The position numbers and the translations under genes were made by a program. A stretch of 64,000 nucleotides of DNA. Origin: Albugo candida. Its lineage: Eukaryota > Oomycota > Peronosporomycetes > Albuginales > Albuginaceae. How positions within the stretch are numbered: the stretch's first letter is position 1; each line of letters begins with the position of its first letter. The stretch lies in NCBI GenBank assembly GCA_905220665.1, contig CAJNAR010000145.1, positions 496,001 through 560,000 on the forward strand, written 5' to 3'. The notes below the pieces were generated by a model that was not told the DNA's origin, did not search any database, and worked only from the letters and a program-made list of their open reading frames with translations. This document shows positions 23,981-34,421 of this stretch, piece after piece.

Positions 23981-26900
23981 ATGATAAGTTCCGGGAACGA
24001 AGTGGAAATCATAGAAATGGAAGAGATTTCGACGTCGACTATGGATCCGGTGCATCCAGAGAATGGACTTATTCGTAAACAAGGAACTTGTGGTGGAACG
24101 CCTGTCACTATTTTGTTTGATAGCGGTGAAACCTGTAGTGTTGTTCGTCCCGGCTTGGTAAAGAAACTGACAAAATCTGGTGTCTCTTAAGTTACACGAT
24201 TTGATGGAACTTCCACTAGAGCCCGCTCCATTAAAAAGGCCGCTGCGACTATCGTATTTGATCGGTACAGATTTCGCAACTTACAAGTCATGGAATGGCC
24301 ATTGGGTTCTGCTCATGACGTCATCTTGGGAAAAGCATGGTTTACCAAGTTTCAACCTCAACTTGATTGGCGTTCTCATGAAATTTCATTTCCACATCAC
24401 TGCGTGCCTTTGACATGCATCACTAGGGATAAAAGCAATGAAATCGATATGAAAATTGCTGTAGTTGAATTCAAACGCAAAGTCCGGAAGCATGAGTACG
24501 ACGAAGTGTATCGCGTAAAGATTTGTGCTGTTATGAAGGAGAGTGATACAATAACTCAATCAATTACTACTCTTTTGAACGAGTTCAAAGATGTCTTTTC
24601 AGAGACATTTCCGGATGGACTTCCACCTTCACGTCGTGTGGATTTTGATTTTATCATGAAACCGGATGTTGTACCTAACAACCGTGCACCGTTTCGCTTA
24701 TCTAAGGTCGAAGAAGATGCACTTGACATGTCTGTCGCGGAAAAGATCAAGAAAGGTTGGATCGAGATTTCTGACTCTCCATGGGTATTAAATATATTTG
24801 GTGTGCCTAAGAAGGACCCCATCACTGGTCAAAACATTTCACGATCCGAGTGGGTACGCTCGGACAACGCGCATCTACCTCTTCGATGGGTCATTGATTA
24901 CCGTTACGTCATTTCGAAAAAAACGATCATTTCAAATATACCCCTTCCTCGAATCGACGATCTCATTGATCAGATGTGTGGTTGTGTCATCTTTTCAGTT
25001 CTAGATCTGGCCCAAGGCTATCATTAAATGCGGATCACATTCAAAAGCCGCAAGTATACCGCCTTTTGCACACATGCCGAAACCTATCATGGTGCGTGGC
25101 TCCTATGGGATTAGCTGGTATGCCTGGTGTTTGGTCTCGTCCGATGCGAGTACTTTTCGCGAAATACAACTTCATTGTTGTCTATCTAGATGACAGCCAT
25201 TTGAGTAAAAATCGTACATAATTTGTTGATGTACACAATATAATCCATCCCCCGATTTGAAAGTTGGAGTTTGTGTGTTCTCCACTAGTCTGGACGAACA
25301 CGTTAGACATCTTCGCATTCTGTTTGGAGTTCTTCGGTGTGAGAAGTTATTCTGCCATCAGTCCAAATGTCATTTTGGCCAGTCAGAAGTGAAGTTTCTA
25401 GGTAATACAACTTCGGCTAAGGGACTTACAGCGGATACTCGGAAGACAGAAGGTATTGCGAAGTGGCCGACTCCTACAAATCAGAAACAACTATTAGGTT
25501 TCTTGGGTTTGACTGGGTACTACTGTCGGTTCATTCGTGACTACGCAACTCTTGCGTTACCACTTGGCCCTCTTGTCAAAAAGGAACATGTATGGAAATG
25601 GAAGGATGGACAGACTCATGCGTCTGAGCAACTCAAGTCAGCTCTTCAAGACGCGCCTGTGTTGAAATTACCAGATCATGCCAAACGGTTCATTGTGACA
25701 ACGGACGCCTCTGGATATTGTGTCGGTGGTGTTCTTTATCAGCTTCATTCTGGTTGCGATCATCCCATTGCATTCTATTCCAAGAAGCTGGGGATTCATG
25801 AGGTTAATTGGCCGACACATGAAAAAGAACTCTTTGCAATCAAGCTTGCATTGGAAAAGTGGCGCCATTATCTATATGGTCGTGAATTTGACATCTACAC
25901 TGACAACAAGGCATGCAAATGGTTTCTGCATCATCCGAAAGTTTTGCCAAAGCTAGTTCGATATTTGACTTTCTTTTCGCAATTTACATTCAAGCTGCAT
26001 CACGTTCAAGGTCATTTGAATTTGGTAGCCGATGCTTTATCACGTCAAGGTTCCGAATTGTCAACGGCACGGGATGCTATCAGCGACTTTGATGTTGGTG
26101 ATTTGACGCTTGCTAATGGAGCTACACATGGAAAATCGAGTACGTTGCGTTATATAAGCTCTACCGAGCCTTCTCCTGGCACTGTTAATGTGACACAAGA
26201 ATCTCACAATTGGAGCTCGCTTGGTTGGTCAAATTCGGTTTGTAAGGAATTTGCGAGTGGATATCGTACTTGTCCAGATTATGCCGAACTGTTCAAACGT
26301 CGAGACTCACTATATGTAAAACACGAAGGTTTGTTTTACTTCAAGTCGCAAGAGATGATGCGTGTGTGTGTACCAAGCACAAAAGATAATTATCTTCGAA
26401 CTTATATCATCTCATGCTTTCATGACTTCAACATTGTCGCACATCCTGGTGCTCAACGAACATTTTTACGCATCTCTCAATGGTATCATTGGCCTACATT
26501 GAATCAAGACGTTCGAGATTACGTACGGAGTTGTGAAACATGCACTCGCTGGAAACATAGCAACGCTCGCAAGAATTGAAAAATGATTCCAATCCCGATT
26601 CCGGAAGGATGTTGGTCAGTTATCTCTATGGGTTTCATTAAGAGATTATCGAAATCAAACGGATTTGATGCTATCATGACAGTTGTCGACAAATTGTCCA
26701 AACGGTCAAAATATCGGGCGTGTAATCGCAATGATGATGCCAATATGACAGCAAACCATTTCTTTGATTGTGTCGTTCGTCATCATGGTCTACCATCGGT
26801 AATTATCAGCGATCGAGATTCCAAGTTTGTTTCGAAGTTTTGGTCCTCTCTTGCTAAGTTGATGGGAATTCGTCTGCATATGACAACTTCATATCGGGCA

Positions 26901-27379
26901 CAGGCCGACGGACAAACGGAGCGTGAAATCTGATTTTGGAACACGCTCTACGCTGTATGATTTCGTATCACGGACGTGATTGGTCCGATTATTTAGAGAC
27001 GATTGAATATGCTCATTCCACTCTCGTCAGTGCATCAAGTGGTATGTCACCTTTCAAAATTGATACTAGTCGCAAAGAACGCAATCCGTTGAATCCGCTA
27101 AGTACTCCTAGCGTCACAACTCAAGTGCAACATGGAATGGCTGAATATGCAAAACATTCTCAAAACCGTCGTCAAGAAATCATTGATCTAGCTACGAAAC
27201 ATTTCCTTCAGGCTCAGGATCGTCAAAAAAAGTACTACGACAAAAAACGCACTGAGATTACTTTTAAAATTGGAGATTTGGTCATGTTGGATACTTGTCG
27301 CATTCCTGCAAAACATGTGACACAAGACATTGATGGAAAACGCGCCAAATTAGCTGCTCGCAAAGCTGGACCATTTTAA
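23981..27379 (+). pseudogene. gypsy pol: protease, RT, RNase H, integrase
   Basis: Protease LFDSGET is at 24112-24132. The RT spans about 24590-25230, with FRLSKVEEDAL, RWVIDYR and the catalytic YLDD at 25183-25194, split by a stop after LDLAQGYH and frameshifts. RNase H is at 25680-26050, with TTDASG, EKELFAI and YTDNKA. The integrase zinc-binding domain ends at 26570 (CETCTRWKH). The integrase core at 26583-26930 retains SDRD and QADGQTERE, but the first catalytic position, normally MDF, reads MGF (26628-26636). Further stops are at 26578 and 26933. Confidence 0.9.
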
Positions 27380-27559
27380 ATTATAAAAATGGTCAACTCG
27401 AATGTTGCGCAATTGAAGCTTCTGCGGAGTATGAGTCTTTTGAACTCTACTTTCAATATTGACGTGCTAAGTCGCTATGTGGGGAATCTACCGCGATTTT
27501 AAATTCGTCCGATTCCGAAATCATTCCGACTTATTTTTGACGAGGACAGTGGTGACACG

Positions 27560-27780
27560 ATGCACATCATTGGGCAGCTTCTCCAGAAGCGTCAATTCAA
27601 TCGTAAAACTGAATGGCTCCTGAAATGGCATGTATTACTCGAGTACGAAGCTACATGGGAGCGGGAGAAAGATATCCGTCATATTTCTCATTGGAATGTT
27701 CTCATCGCCGATTTCAAGAAGCGACAACGAGAATTCAATTCCGGGAGGATGTACCAACCTCCATTGTACATGCATGCATA
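27560..27780 (+). pseudogene. gypsy C-terminal chromodomain
   Basis: HIIGQLLQKRQFNRKTEWLL, then WHV...YEATWEREKDI, follows the chromodomain pattern fused to integrase in chromoviruses, where it guides insertion to marked chromatin. The third aromatic-type position is present as W in ATWE. It lies in another frame from the integrase. Confidence 0.8.
27743..27749 (+). promoter_or_regulatory. Polypurine tract
   Basis: GGGAGGA directly before the right LTR; it would prime plus-strand synthesis. Confidence 0.6.
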
Positions 27781-27931
27781 GTTCTATATAGTTGGAGAAC
27801 TGGACTAGCCAATCCTATAGGTGAATCAGGATTCTTTAATTAAAAACCTCACTTTCCAGTTTTTAGCAAATAGAGCTCCACCAGCAAATATCTTCCTTTG
27901 TTTCCTCCCCCTTCCTCCTGCCGGCGTTACA
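27750..27931 (+). repeat. Right LTR of gypsy element
   Basis: 182 bp, TGTACCAACC to GGCGTTACA, homologous to 16859-17039. Confidence 0.9.
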
Positions 27932-27936
27932 CCTGC
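27932..27936. repeat. 5-bp target duplication CCTGC, right
   Basis: Matches 16854-16858; removing one copy and the element restores the MULE frame. Confidence 0.8.
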
Positions 27937-28930
27937 TCCTTGCTGTTGGATTCACTTGCCTCAATTCAACATTCTCATCATCCTTTACATTCCTGCGAAG
28001 GAGCATCAGGAGGAATACATATGGGTGCTAAATCAGATCAAAAGTATATATAATGGGCTATCGTCTCCCAAATTCATAATCATAGATCGCGAGCTTGCGC
28101 CAGTAAGAGCTGTACAGGAACAGCTAACAAGCAAGCATCTCTTTTGTCGCTGGCATATTGAAAAAAAATGTACTGGCAAACTGTAAGGGCAAATTTGATA
28201 CTTCAAAAAAAATTGATGATTTTATGAATGATTGGTCACACGTAAGTAATGTGTTTCATGAAAAACTCAGATTCTATCAGTCTCTAATTACAAAAATCAT
28301 TCTTATAGTTGCAGAAAAGCAGAAATCCTTAGCAGCTCGTGGGAAAAGATGAAATTAAAGTATGAATCAAAGCCAATTTATTGTTGTACCTGAAAGAGAC
28401 ATGGCTTGTGCACAAGGAGCGATTTTTAACAACATGGGCAACGTTTTAACCTCGTTTCGAGAATAATAAAACATCGCGAGTTGAAGGAGCACATGCCACA
28501 ATCAAAAAATGATTAAAGGTGTCAACAATAGATCTACGCAATGTAAGAGCCAAGTCGACTAATTGTCTACAACAGCAAGAGAGGGAGTTTCGGAGAGCAG
28601 TTGCAGCAACAGAAATTCGAATTTACCATAATATAAAATGACAGGATATATGATGGTGTAGTGCGTAAGGTGTCAAGGAGGGCTTGGCTGGAAACAGGGC
28701 AGGAACTTGCACGCATGCTTTTGAAGCAATATATGGTCTATCCTGCTGGCACTCACTTAAAAAAATAGATAATGACCAGCCTCTCTTACCGTACGACATC
28801 CATCAGCATTGGCACCTTTCTCCAAAAACCGAATCAACAGTCTCGGAGGATGCTGAAGAAGATTTAGGCTTGGTATTGAGGAGTTTCGGAAAATTGTGCA
28901 GCAACTTGAGACAACTTACCAAGGCTTGAA
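27937..28930 (+). pseudogene. MULE transposase, core and SWIM fragment
   Basis: Directly after the gypsy element the MULE core continues. AKEHQEEYIWVLNQIKS and FIIIDRELAPVRA carry the catalytic Asp region, and LFCRWHIEKK follows. There is then a helical segment to 28352 and a SWIM-like C...C.H motif in AIYGLSCWHSLKKID near 28720-28760. Several frameshifts occur, for example at about 28000, 28165 and 28355. FAR1-type plant regulators derive from this family, but the flanking inverted repeats mark this copy as a transposon. Confidence 0.75.
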
Positions 28931-29432
28931 CTTCAGTAAACAAAAGGAAATGAAGGTCCAACTTATGAAGATGGAAAACCAGAGCTCGAGAGCACTAAAC
29001 CCCACCTGTGCCTTGGCTTAGCAGCGAGGAAGCAGGATACAAGCAGCCTTTTCAACATGAGGCTACTATAACAAACGATATCTGTCAGCATTTGAGCATC
29101 AGACACAGGGAAAATGTAGGTGTAGCAATTGCGGAAAAATCGGCGGTAACAAGCGGTCTTGCAGAGTTCCGGTTACAAGCTTAGATTAAGGACAAGCTTT
29201 AGTAAGAAAATAGACATTTTTCCTTTACAGAATGTTTTCATAATACATTCTATTTTCGTCGTTAGTGTATAATAACTTTTGCATCTTTACGACGCATTAT
29301 AGCTCAGCAAAGAGGCAATGACTCGTCTATTAATGATAAGTGTTTAGCTCAGTTCAAGGTATCTATATTACTAGATTAGCCTTAGACGTAAATGACTTCT
29401 ATTGGTTAGAAATGTAAACTTATTTATTTTTC

Positions 29433-29475
29433 AAAAAAGTTGTGGGAGTAATAATTCAAGTAGGCATGACGTAAT
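29433..29475 (-). repeat. MULE terminal inverted repeat, right
   Basis: Inverse partner of 15959-16001. A second similar end lies at 30472-30513. Confidence 0.7.
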
Positions 29476-29484
29476 CGACATTAA

Positions 29485-30405
29485 GGGAATTGCTATTCAC
29501 CGCGTGTCCTTTTCACCAATCAGATTACGGCATTATTTCCACCTAAGTTTTTTTTTACTATTTCTACCCACCTTCCTATGATAGGGGCATTTCACTCAAA
29601 AGTTTTGATTGGTAGACCCACCCTGGATGCATATAATCTGCCATGAAAGGCCTGACACCAGGTGTATTGAAAATCCACTATCCGTGTCGCATCCGTAAGA
29701 GATAATGTAGAGTACCTTTTTTCAGTCCAAAGAATTCTGCTAGAGCTTTCGCAAACGTGCACTCGATTGCACCACAGGGCAATTCGGAATTCGGGCGATG
29801 CATACAAGCAGTATAGCGGTATAGAGATGACAAGTCCACTGAAAGCAGCTACGTGCAACATCTGGAAAGGATAGCCCATCCCATAATAGTACAGCCGCAG
29901 GGCGTATGTTCGCTTGAAAACCGGCATAAAAAGTTACAAATGTACTTACAAGTTACTTTAAGTTTCTCTCGTGTTACAAGACGTACGGCAAAAGAACGCT
30001 GTCGTTATCAGTTCAATTCTCAGACCAGACTGAACGTACTTTTAACTTCTAAAGACTTTCTCGCTGGATGTAGTAGATAGACGACATATGATGGCGATCC
30101 GTAAATGCGTACTTTACTGTTTGCGAATGACGCGGTACAACGAAAAGCATGATAAGTTAGCTGATCTAGAATTGAGATTCTAGAAGTGTGCAACTATGAC
30201 TTCTAATGCCTTTGATCGGCATGCAGGACTGTGAAACTGTAGCCATACAGTAAAAAGTTGATTGGAAATAGTGCAGTAATTTGATTGGTCAGAAAGTCAC
30301 GATGTGGGTGGAAATAGCAATTCCATATTAAAAAAATCTGGGTGGAAATAACGCCATAATCTGATTGGTCAAAAAGTCACGCAGTGGGTGGAAATAGCAA
30401 TTCCC
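29485..30405 (-). mobile_element. 0.9-kb inverted-repeat element, copy A
   Basis: Begins GGGAATTGCTATT and ends AATAGCAATTCCC. Inner inverted blocks contain ACCAATCAGATTACGGC and GGTGGAAATA. The interior is near-identical, in the opposite orientation, to 48459-49346. The right end has a duplicated inverted repeat (30300-30333 and 30360-30405), so the true end may be either. It is a MITE-like nonautonomous DNA transposon. It encodes one ORF at 29592-29927. Confidence 0.7.
29592..29927 (-). CDS. 111-codon ORF carried by element copy A
   Basis: ATG to stop on the minus strand, beginning MPVFKRTYALRLYYYG. A hydrophobic segment lies at about residues 24-43 and four Cys in total. The same reading frame occurs in copy B (about 48879-49215, plus strand) but is broken there by at least two stops. 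It resembles no transposase I know. It could be a captured host exon or chance coding. No function is assigned. Confidence 0.35.
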   Translation of the reverse strand: MPVFKRTYALRLYYYGMGYPFQMLHVAAFSGLVISIPLYCLYASPEFRIALWCNRVHVCESSSRILWTEKRYSTLSLTDATRIVDFQYTWCQAFHGRLYASRVGLPIKTFE

Positions 30406-30471
30406 TAAATCAAAACTAAATATTATTAAAAAACGGTGTCGGGATAGCAATACCCATTGTTTATTGTTGCA

Positions 30472-30513
30472 AAAAAGTTGTGGGAGTAATAATTTGAGCA
30501 GGCATGATGTAAT
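30472..30513 (-). repeat. Second MULE-type end
   Basis: AAAAAGTTGTGGGAGTAATA and AGGCATGATGTAAT repeat the MULE right terminus at 29433-29475 about 1 kb further on. It is probably the end of another, otherwise lost, MULE copy. Confidence 0.5.
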
Positions 30514-30642
30514 TTAAAAGGTATTATGAAAAAATAGGGAATCGTTATTCAGCCCCCACCTTTTCTTTAATCAGTCCTCAGCCTCCATAACTTGATGGAA
30601 AGCCTGGCTTCTGATTAGTTTAAATAAATATAAGAGAATAAA

Positions 30643-30650
30643 TAAAATAA
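30643..30650. repeat. 8-bp target duplication TAAAATAA, left
   Basis: Identical to 31388-31395; flanks the inner element. Confidence 0.7.
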
Positions 30651-31387
30651 GGGAGCCGCTAACCAGCCCCCAGCCTTCATAAATTGATAGATTGGTGGCC
30701 TCTGATTGGCTTGAACAAATATAACAGAGTAAATAAAATAAAATTAGGAGAATCGTCATTCAGCCTTATCCTTCATAAATTAATGGAAATCGGGGTCTCT
30801 GATTGGTCTGAATAGATGCAACGGAATAAAATACAATAAAATCACACATCAGACCCAACTTTTAGCAATGCATGCCTCCTTCGCTGCTTCGATGATCTAC
30901 CGTGAGACAACTTGTTTGATTTACAAGGAGCGTTTTTTTTGCTATCCTACACAATAAGCGCCATATGGGCATCTACTAACATTTTGGGTGGAGAGCGTCC
31001 ATGCTGCTCTCAAAAAATGGATCTCTGTGTCAACAAGTAATTTGTATTTTATGCTAATTGTGCTGGAAAAAGTTACATTTATCTGACAATTCATTTATTT
31101 CAGGTGATCTACTCTAAGTGGATTCAGCAGTTCGCCTTGCTTGCGAAGGCCAGCTTGCTGTCATTGTGCACCGAATGCAAAGCAGCACCAACAGCACCAA
31201 CAACACCTGCAGCAGCAGATTTAGATATAGACCTAGCCAATCTTAATATTGTAAAACCGATTCTTAGAACATATATTCAAATAAGGGTACTCTTTTTAGC
31301 CAATCATAACTCGTAATCATAGCTTAGAATGCTGTATTTAAGGGTGAGGGATACATAGCGAAAACTGCGGGCTGGTTAGTGGCTCCC
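30651..31387. mobile_element. Inner inverted-repeat element
   Basis: Starts GGGAGCCGCTAACCAGCCCC and ends GGGCTGGTTAGTGGCTCCC, with a perfect 8-bp TAAAATAA duplication. Its interior (31010-31250) matches the interior of the surrounding element (31440-31640 and 31920-31990). It is therefore a member of the same family that inserted into a relative. Confidence 0.75.
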
Positions 31388-31395
31388 TAAAATAA
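31388..31395. repeat. 8-bp target duplication TAAAATAA, right
   Basis: Pairs with 30643-30650. Confidence 0.7.
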
Positions 31396-32283
31396 AACCA
31401 CGGGAATCGTTATTCAGCCCCACTTTCCACAGAGTTGTGAATTAAAAATTTGTGGTAAGAAAGTGGATCTCTGTGTATCGTATGCTGGTTGTGCTGCCAA
31501 CAGTCACATTTCTTTAAAAATCCATTCATTGCAGGTGATCTACTCTTGTGTGGATTTAGCAGTTTACCTCGCCTGCATAGGCCAGCTTGCTGTCACTGTG
31601 CAGCATATGCAAATGAAGCGAGCTATAGTCCAAATGCAGCTTCGTTTCATGCTCTTAAAGGTGGTATAAAGATTTTCTGCGCGCAGCTCATCTATAGTAC
31701 CAGCAGCGGCTTAGTTATAACCGAGAGTTTCAATTTTTGTAGACTCTGATCAAGTACAAGTAATTGCGACTATTTGCCATTAAGTGCAAGTAACTGAAAC
31801 TTTAATTTACTATAGGCTTGTTAAAATCCACAATGGGCTATCCTCGCGCACATTTGTTTCGTCATAAGTGGTATCACTGTCTGGTAATGATTTTGAACAG
31901 CATTGGTGGTTGGTACATCAGCAGCACCAACATCACCAACAACACCTGTAGCAGTAGATTTAGAAATAGACCTAGATTAAGAAGTACAAAATCTGCTGAA
32001 AGCGAAGTATTTTTCATGATTATTATTTTTTTCGTTGCAGTTATCAAGACCAATCAGAGGCCACGATTACCATCAATTTATGGAGTGTGGGGGCTGAATG
32101 ACGATTCCCGTGATTGTATTTTTATTAATTCTGTTATATTTATTTAAACCAATCAGAAGCCAGGCTTTCCATCAAGTTATGGAGGCTGAGGACTGATTAA
32201 AGAAAAGGTGGGGGCTGCATTACGGTTCCCAAAGAATATACCAGGGGTGTATACCATACGCACGGATATACATATTACACGTT

Positions 32284-32871
32284 TTGATACCAGTGATTGA
32301 AAGCGAGGACGAAGAACAGCAAAGTAGCAGCAGCTTCTTCGAGAACAGGAGTTATGTCAATAAGAGGGATATAATTAAAGCAGTAATTAAGTACAAACGA
32401 GAATGTAACCGTCCGTTTCGTGTGGTGTCAAGTGACAAACAGCGTTATAAGGCAGTGTGCACACAACATGGCTATTACTTCGTTGTGCAGTTTTCCTTTT
32501 CGCAGACATTTAGCCCTCCAACGAAGTTTTGTTCGCACTCCTGTGAAGTATCGATTTGTCAAAGGCGTGTCGTAGATATACAACTGCGGAACAAATTGCT
32601 TCAAACCCTGCAGCCAAAGATATGGCCATAATATCCGGTAGGAAAGTGACTCCCGTGATGATACAAACGAAGGAAGGGATTCTGCCACAAATATGAACTG
32701 TGCTCACGCACTCAAAAAGTTGAAGCTTGAGTTATACGGAAGTGATGTTGAGCAATACAGCCTCATTCCATCCTATATGGCTGCAGTAAACAATCGAGGC
32801 CACGAAGCCAAGCTTGAAATCGTAGATGATGAATTCATGCGGTTGAGTATCATTTTCCGGGAAGAGCTTTA
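32284..32871 (+). pseudogene. MULE transposase N-terminal fragment (second MULE)
   Basis: An acidic, Ser-rich start is followed by KRDIIKAVIKYKRECNRPFR and DKQRYKAVC, the DNA-binding N-terminal module of MuDR-type transposases. After frameshifts come AKDMAIISGRKVTP, HALKKLKLELYGSD and SLIPSYMAAVNNRG, all typical of the region before the catalytic core. The core is missing: the sequence runs into an oppositely oriented MULE remnant at about 32880. Confidence 0.65.
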
Positions 32872-32879
32872 AGAATATA

Positions 32880-34421
32880 AGTCATACAGTGAGCGGCGGA
32901 TATCCGTGTACGAATGCTTTCACTGCCTCCAACTTGGTGAAATTGTAGAGAAATGGATGAAGGGCACCGATGTGAGACTTTATCATTTTATGACCTATTG
33001 CAAAAAAAGGATCAGACCTTTTCGATAGCGAAGCTGGACAACACACACCCAAGAAGCTGGAGAAGGATATTCTGACATTTGTTGAATTTTTCTCGCTTGT
33101 CAGATGCCTCACCAGCTTGGATTACATCAAGCTGGTTTTGAATAGCAATGTTAAGCTGGCCTACCATTTGTTGAAGGTCACCTATCGACATGTGAACAAA
33201 GTTTCTGAGGAATGAGTGTCCTCCTTCAGCTCGAGAGGAAATGGTCTGTACGAGATGAAAATAAATCCGAGTCAATCGCTCCATGAAGTGTTCTTACTAT
33301 GGTAGCCAAGTTTCGCGCAGATATGTGATGCACGTTTTCATGGGATTCCTCAGATTGGGTTTTGAAAGTATCCCACAGATCCTTTTACTCGTTGACTGTA
33401 GAACGGTGCAGAATAGTGTTCCAATTCGAAATGAATTCACTTCAAGCATCCGTGAATGGAAATTGTCTTTTGCAGTTTGCCAAGTTATTCTTATTGATAT
33501 GCCAGAAACAAAGCAAGTGAGGAATCCCAGTTAAAACAAATTGCCATGGCATTGATTAATGCCACTTCTCTGTCAGTTACTAGGCAGGCAGGCAGTTTTC
33601 CTGATGGAAACGTAATATTCTTGAATTGATGAAGCGCCCATATGTAGTCACCAGCCTTTTCTAGTGGGGAAAGGACCATGGCAGTGGAATAGGACTGGTT
33701 CAGTGGGAAAGGACCATGACAGCGGAATAGAACTGGTTCAGTGAGGTCATCCCAACAATATGAAAAAGTGGCATACCGTACCGATTTGTTTCATATGCTT
33801 ATTTAATCACAAACACAGGATGGTACTTATCAACCAGATATCTTTTTTGCAACGTGAATGATATAGAGATGGCTTATATGACACGCTTGGTCTGATCTAG
33901 AGCTGTGGTGCCATATATCCCCACATTTGAGCTTATCCATTAAGATCTTGAAAGATGTGCGGCCTGCAAGGTACTACTTTCGAATAGAATCTTTTCGGTT
34001 GCTGATCCCCTTTGTTATGACCGCAACTTGAGAGCCCTCAGCCGCCATCTGCCTCAAAACAGTTGCACTTTCTCTTGGTGTGCAGTTGCCCATTGACATT
34101 ACAGGTATTTGTTGTAGATGCAGCGATGAATATTTTCTGGCACCTGGATGGCCACTGAGGTCAACAGCAATCTCATGGTTGTGCTCCAAGCGAGCATCAT
34201 CAAGCAGCTAAACTACTTGTTTTAGACGACCAAGCCAGCGAGCAGTACAACCATATTGACGGCTGGAAGATATCCTCTTGCTGATGTCTTCTGTTGATCT
34301 CCAATTATTTCTTCAAAGACCACTTAGGTCGCATCCGTGATGAACAGCAGTGACTTTCGAACAAGCTATTACTATAACGAATCCATTGGATAGTGCATGT
34401 AATTTTACTGCCTCATCAATA
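32880..34421 (-). pseudogene. Third MULE remnant, minus strand
   Basis: Read on the minus strand, in order: a GCTARWLGRLKQ region, HNHE...SGHPGARKY at 34100-34190, a catalytic-core piece KAGDYIWALHQFKN with LVTDREVALINAMA at 33491-33650, and AEGGHSFLRNFVHMSIGDL near 33200, a pre-SWIM segment. Stops and frameshifts separate all parts. Its upstream end is interrupted by the Tc1 element at 34422. Confidence 0.65.

Larger units (their letters stand above)
16859..27931 (+). mobile_element. Ty3/gypsy chromovirus retrotransposon (contains a LINE)
   Basis: Two similar LTRs of 181-182 bp begin TGTA and end TACA, with a 5-bp CCTGC duplication outside. Internal order is gag, protease, reverse transcriptase, RNase H, integrase and chromodomain, the Ty3/gypsy chromovirus order. 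A LINE of 5.8 kb sits in gag at 17228-23035. Without it the element is about 5.25 kb. Many stops and frameshifts show it is dead. Confidence 0.92.
15959..29475 (+). mobile_element. MULE transposon, host of nested insertions
   Basis: Inverted ends of about 43 bp (15959-16001 and 29433-29475) match at roughly 85 percent by eye. Between them lie fragments of a Mutator-like transposase in the plus orientation at 16385-16853 and 27937-28930. A gypsy element splits them at a point where the two sides join as one transposase frame. Without the insertion the MULE would be about 2.4 kb. No clear 8-11 bp target duplication was seen outside the ends, so the outer limits are uncertain by some bases. Confidence 0.75.
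30537..32230. mobile_element. Outer inverted-repeat element with nested relative
   Basis: The left end GGGAATCGTTATTCAGCCCC and the right end (GGGAACCGTAATGCAGCCCC on the minus strand) continue as a near-perfect inverted repeat for more than 110 bp, including CAGTCCTCAGCCTCCATAAC. Flanking 8-bp sequences AAAAAATA (30529-30536) and AAAGAATA (32231-32238) are a probable target duplication with one mismatch. A related 737-bp element sits in the left repeat. The family type is unclear; 8-bp duplications fit MULE or hAT-like transposition. Confidence 0.7.

Noticed and set aside
29485..30405. 3-bp TAA duplication indicating a Harbinger-type element
   Set aside because: The other copy has a perfect 8-bp duplication, and the ends of this copy are ambiguous because its right inverted repeat is doubled.
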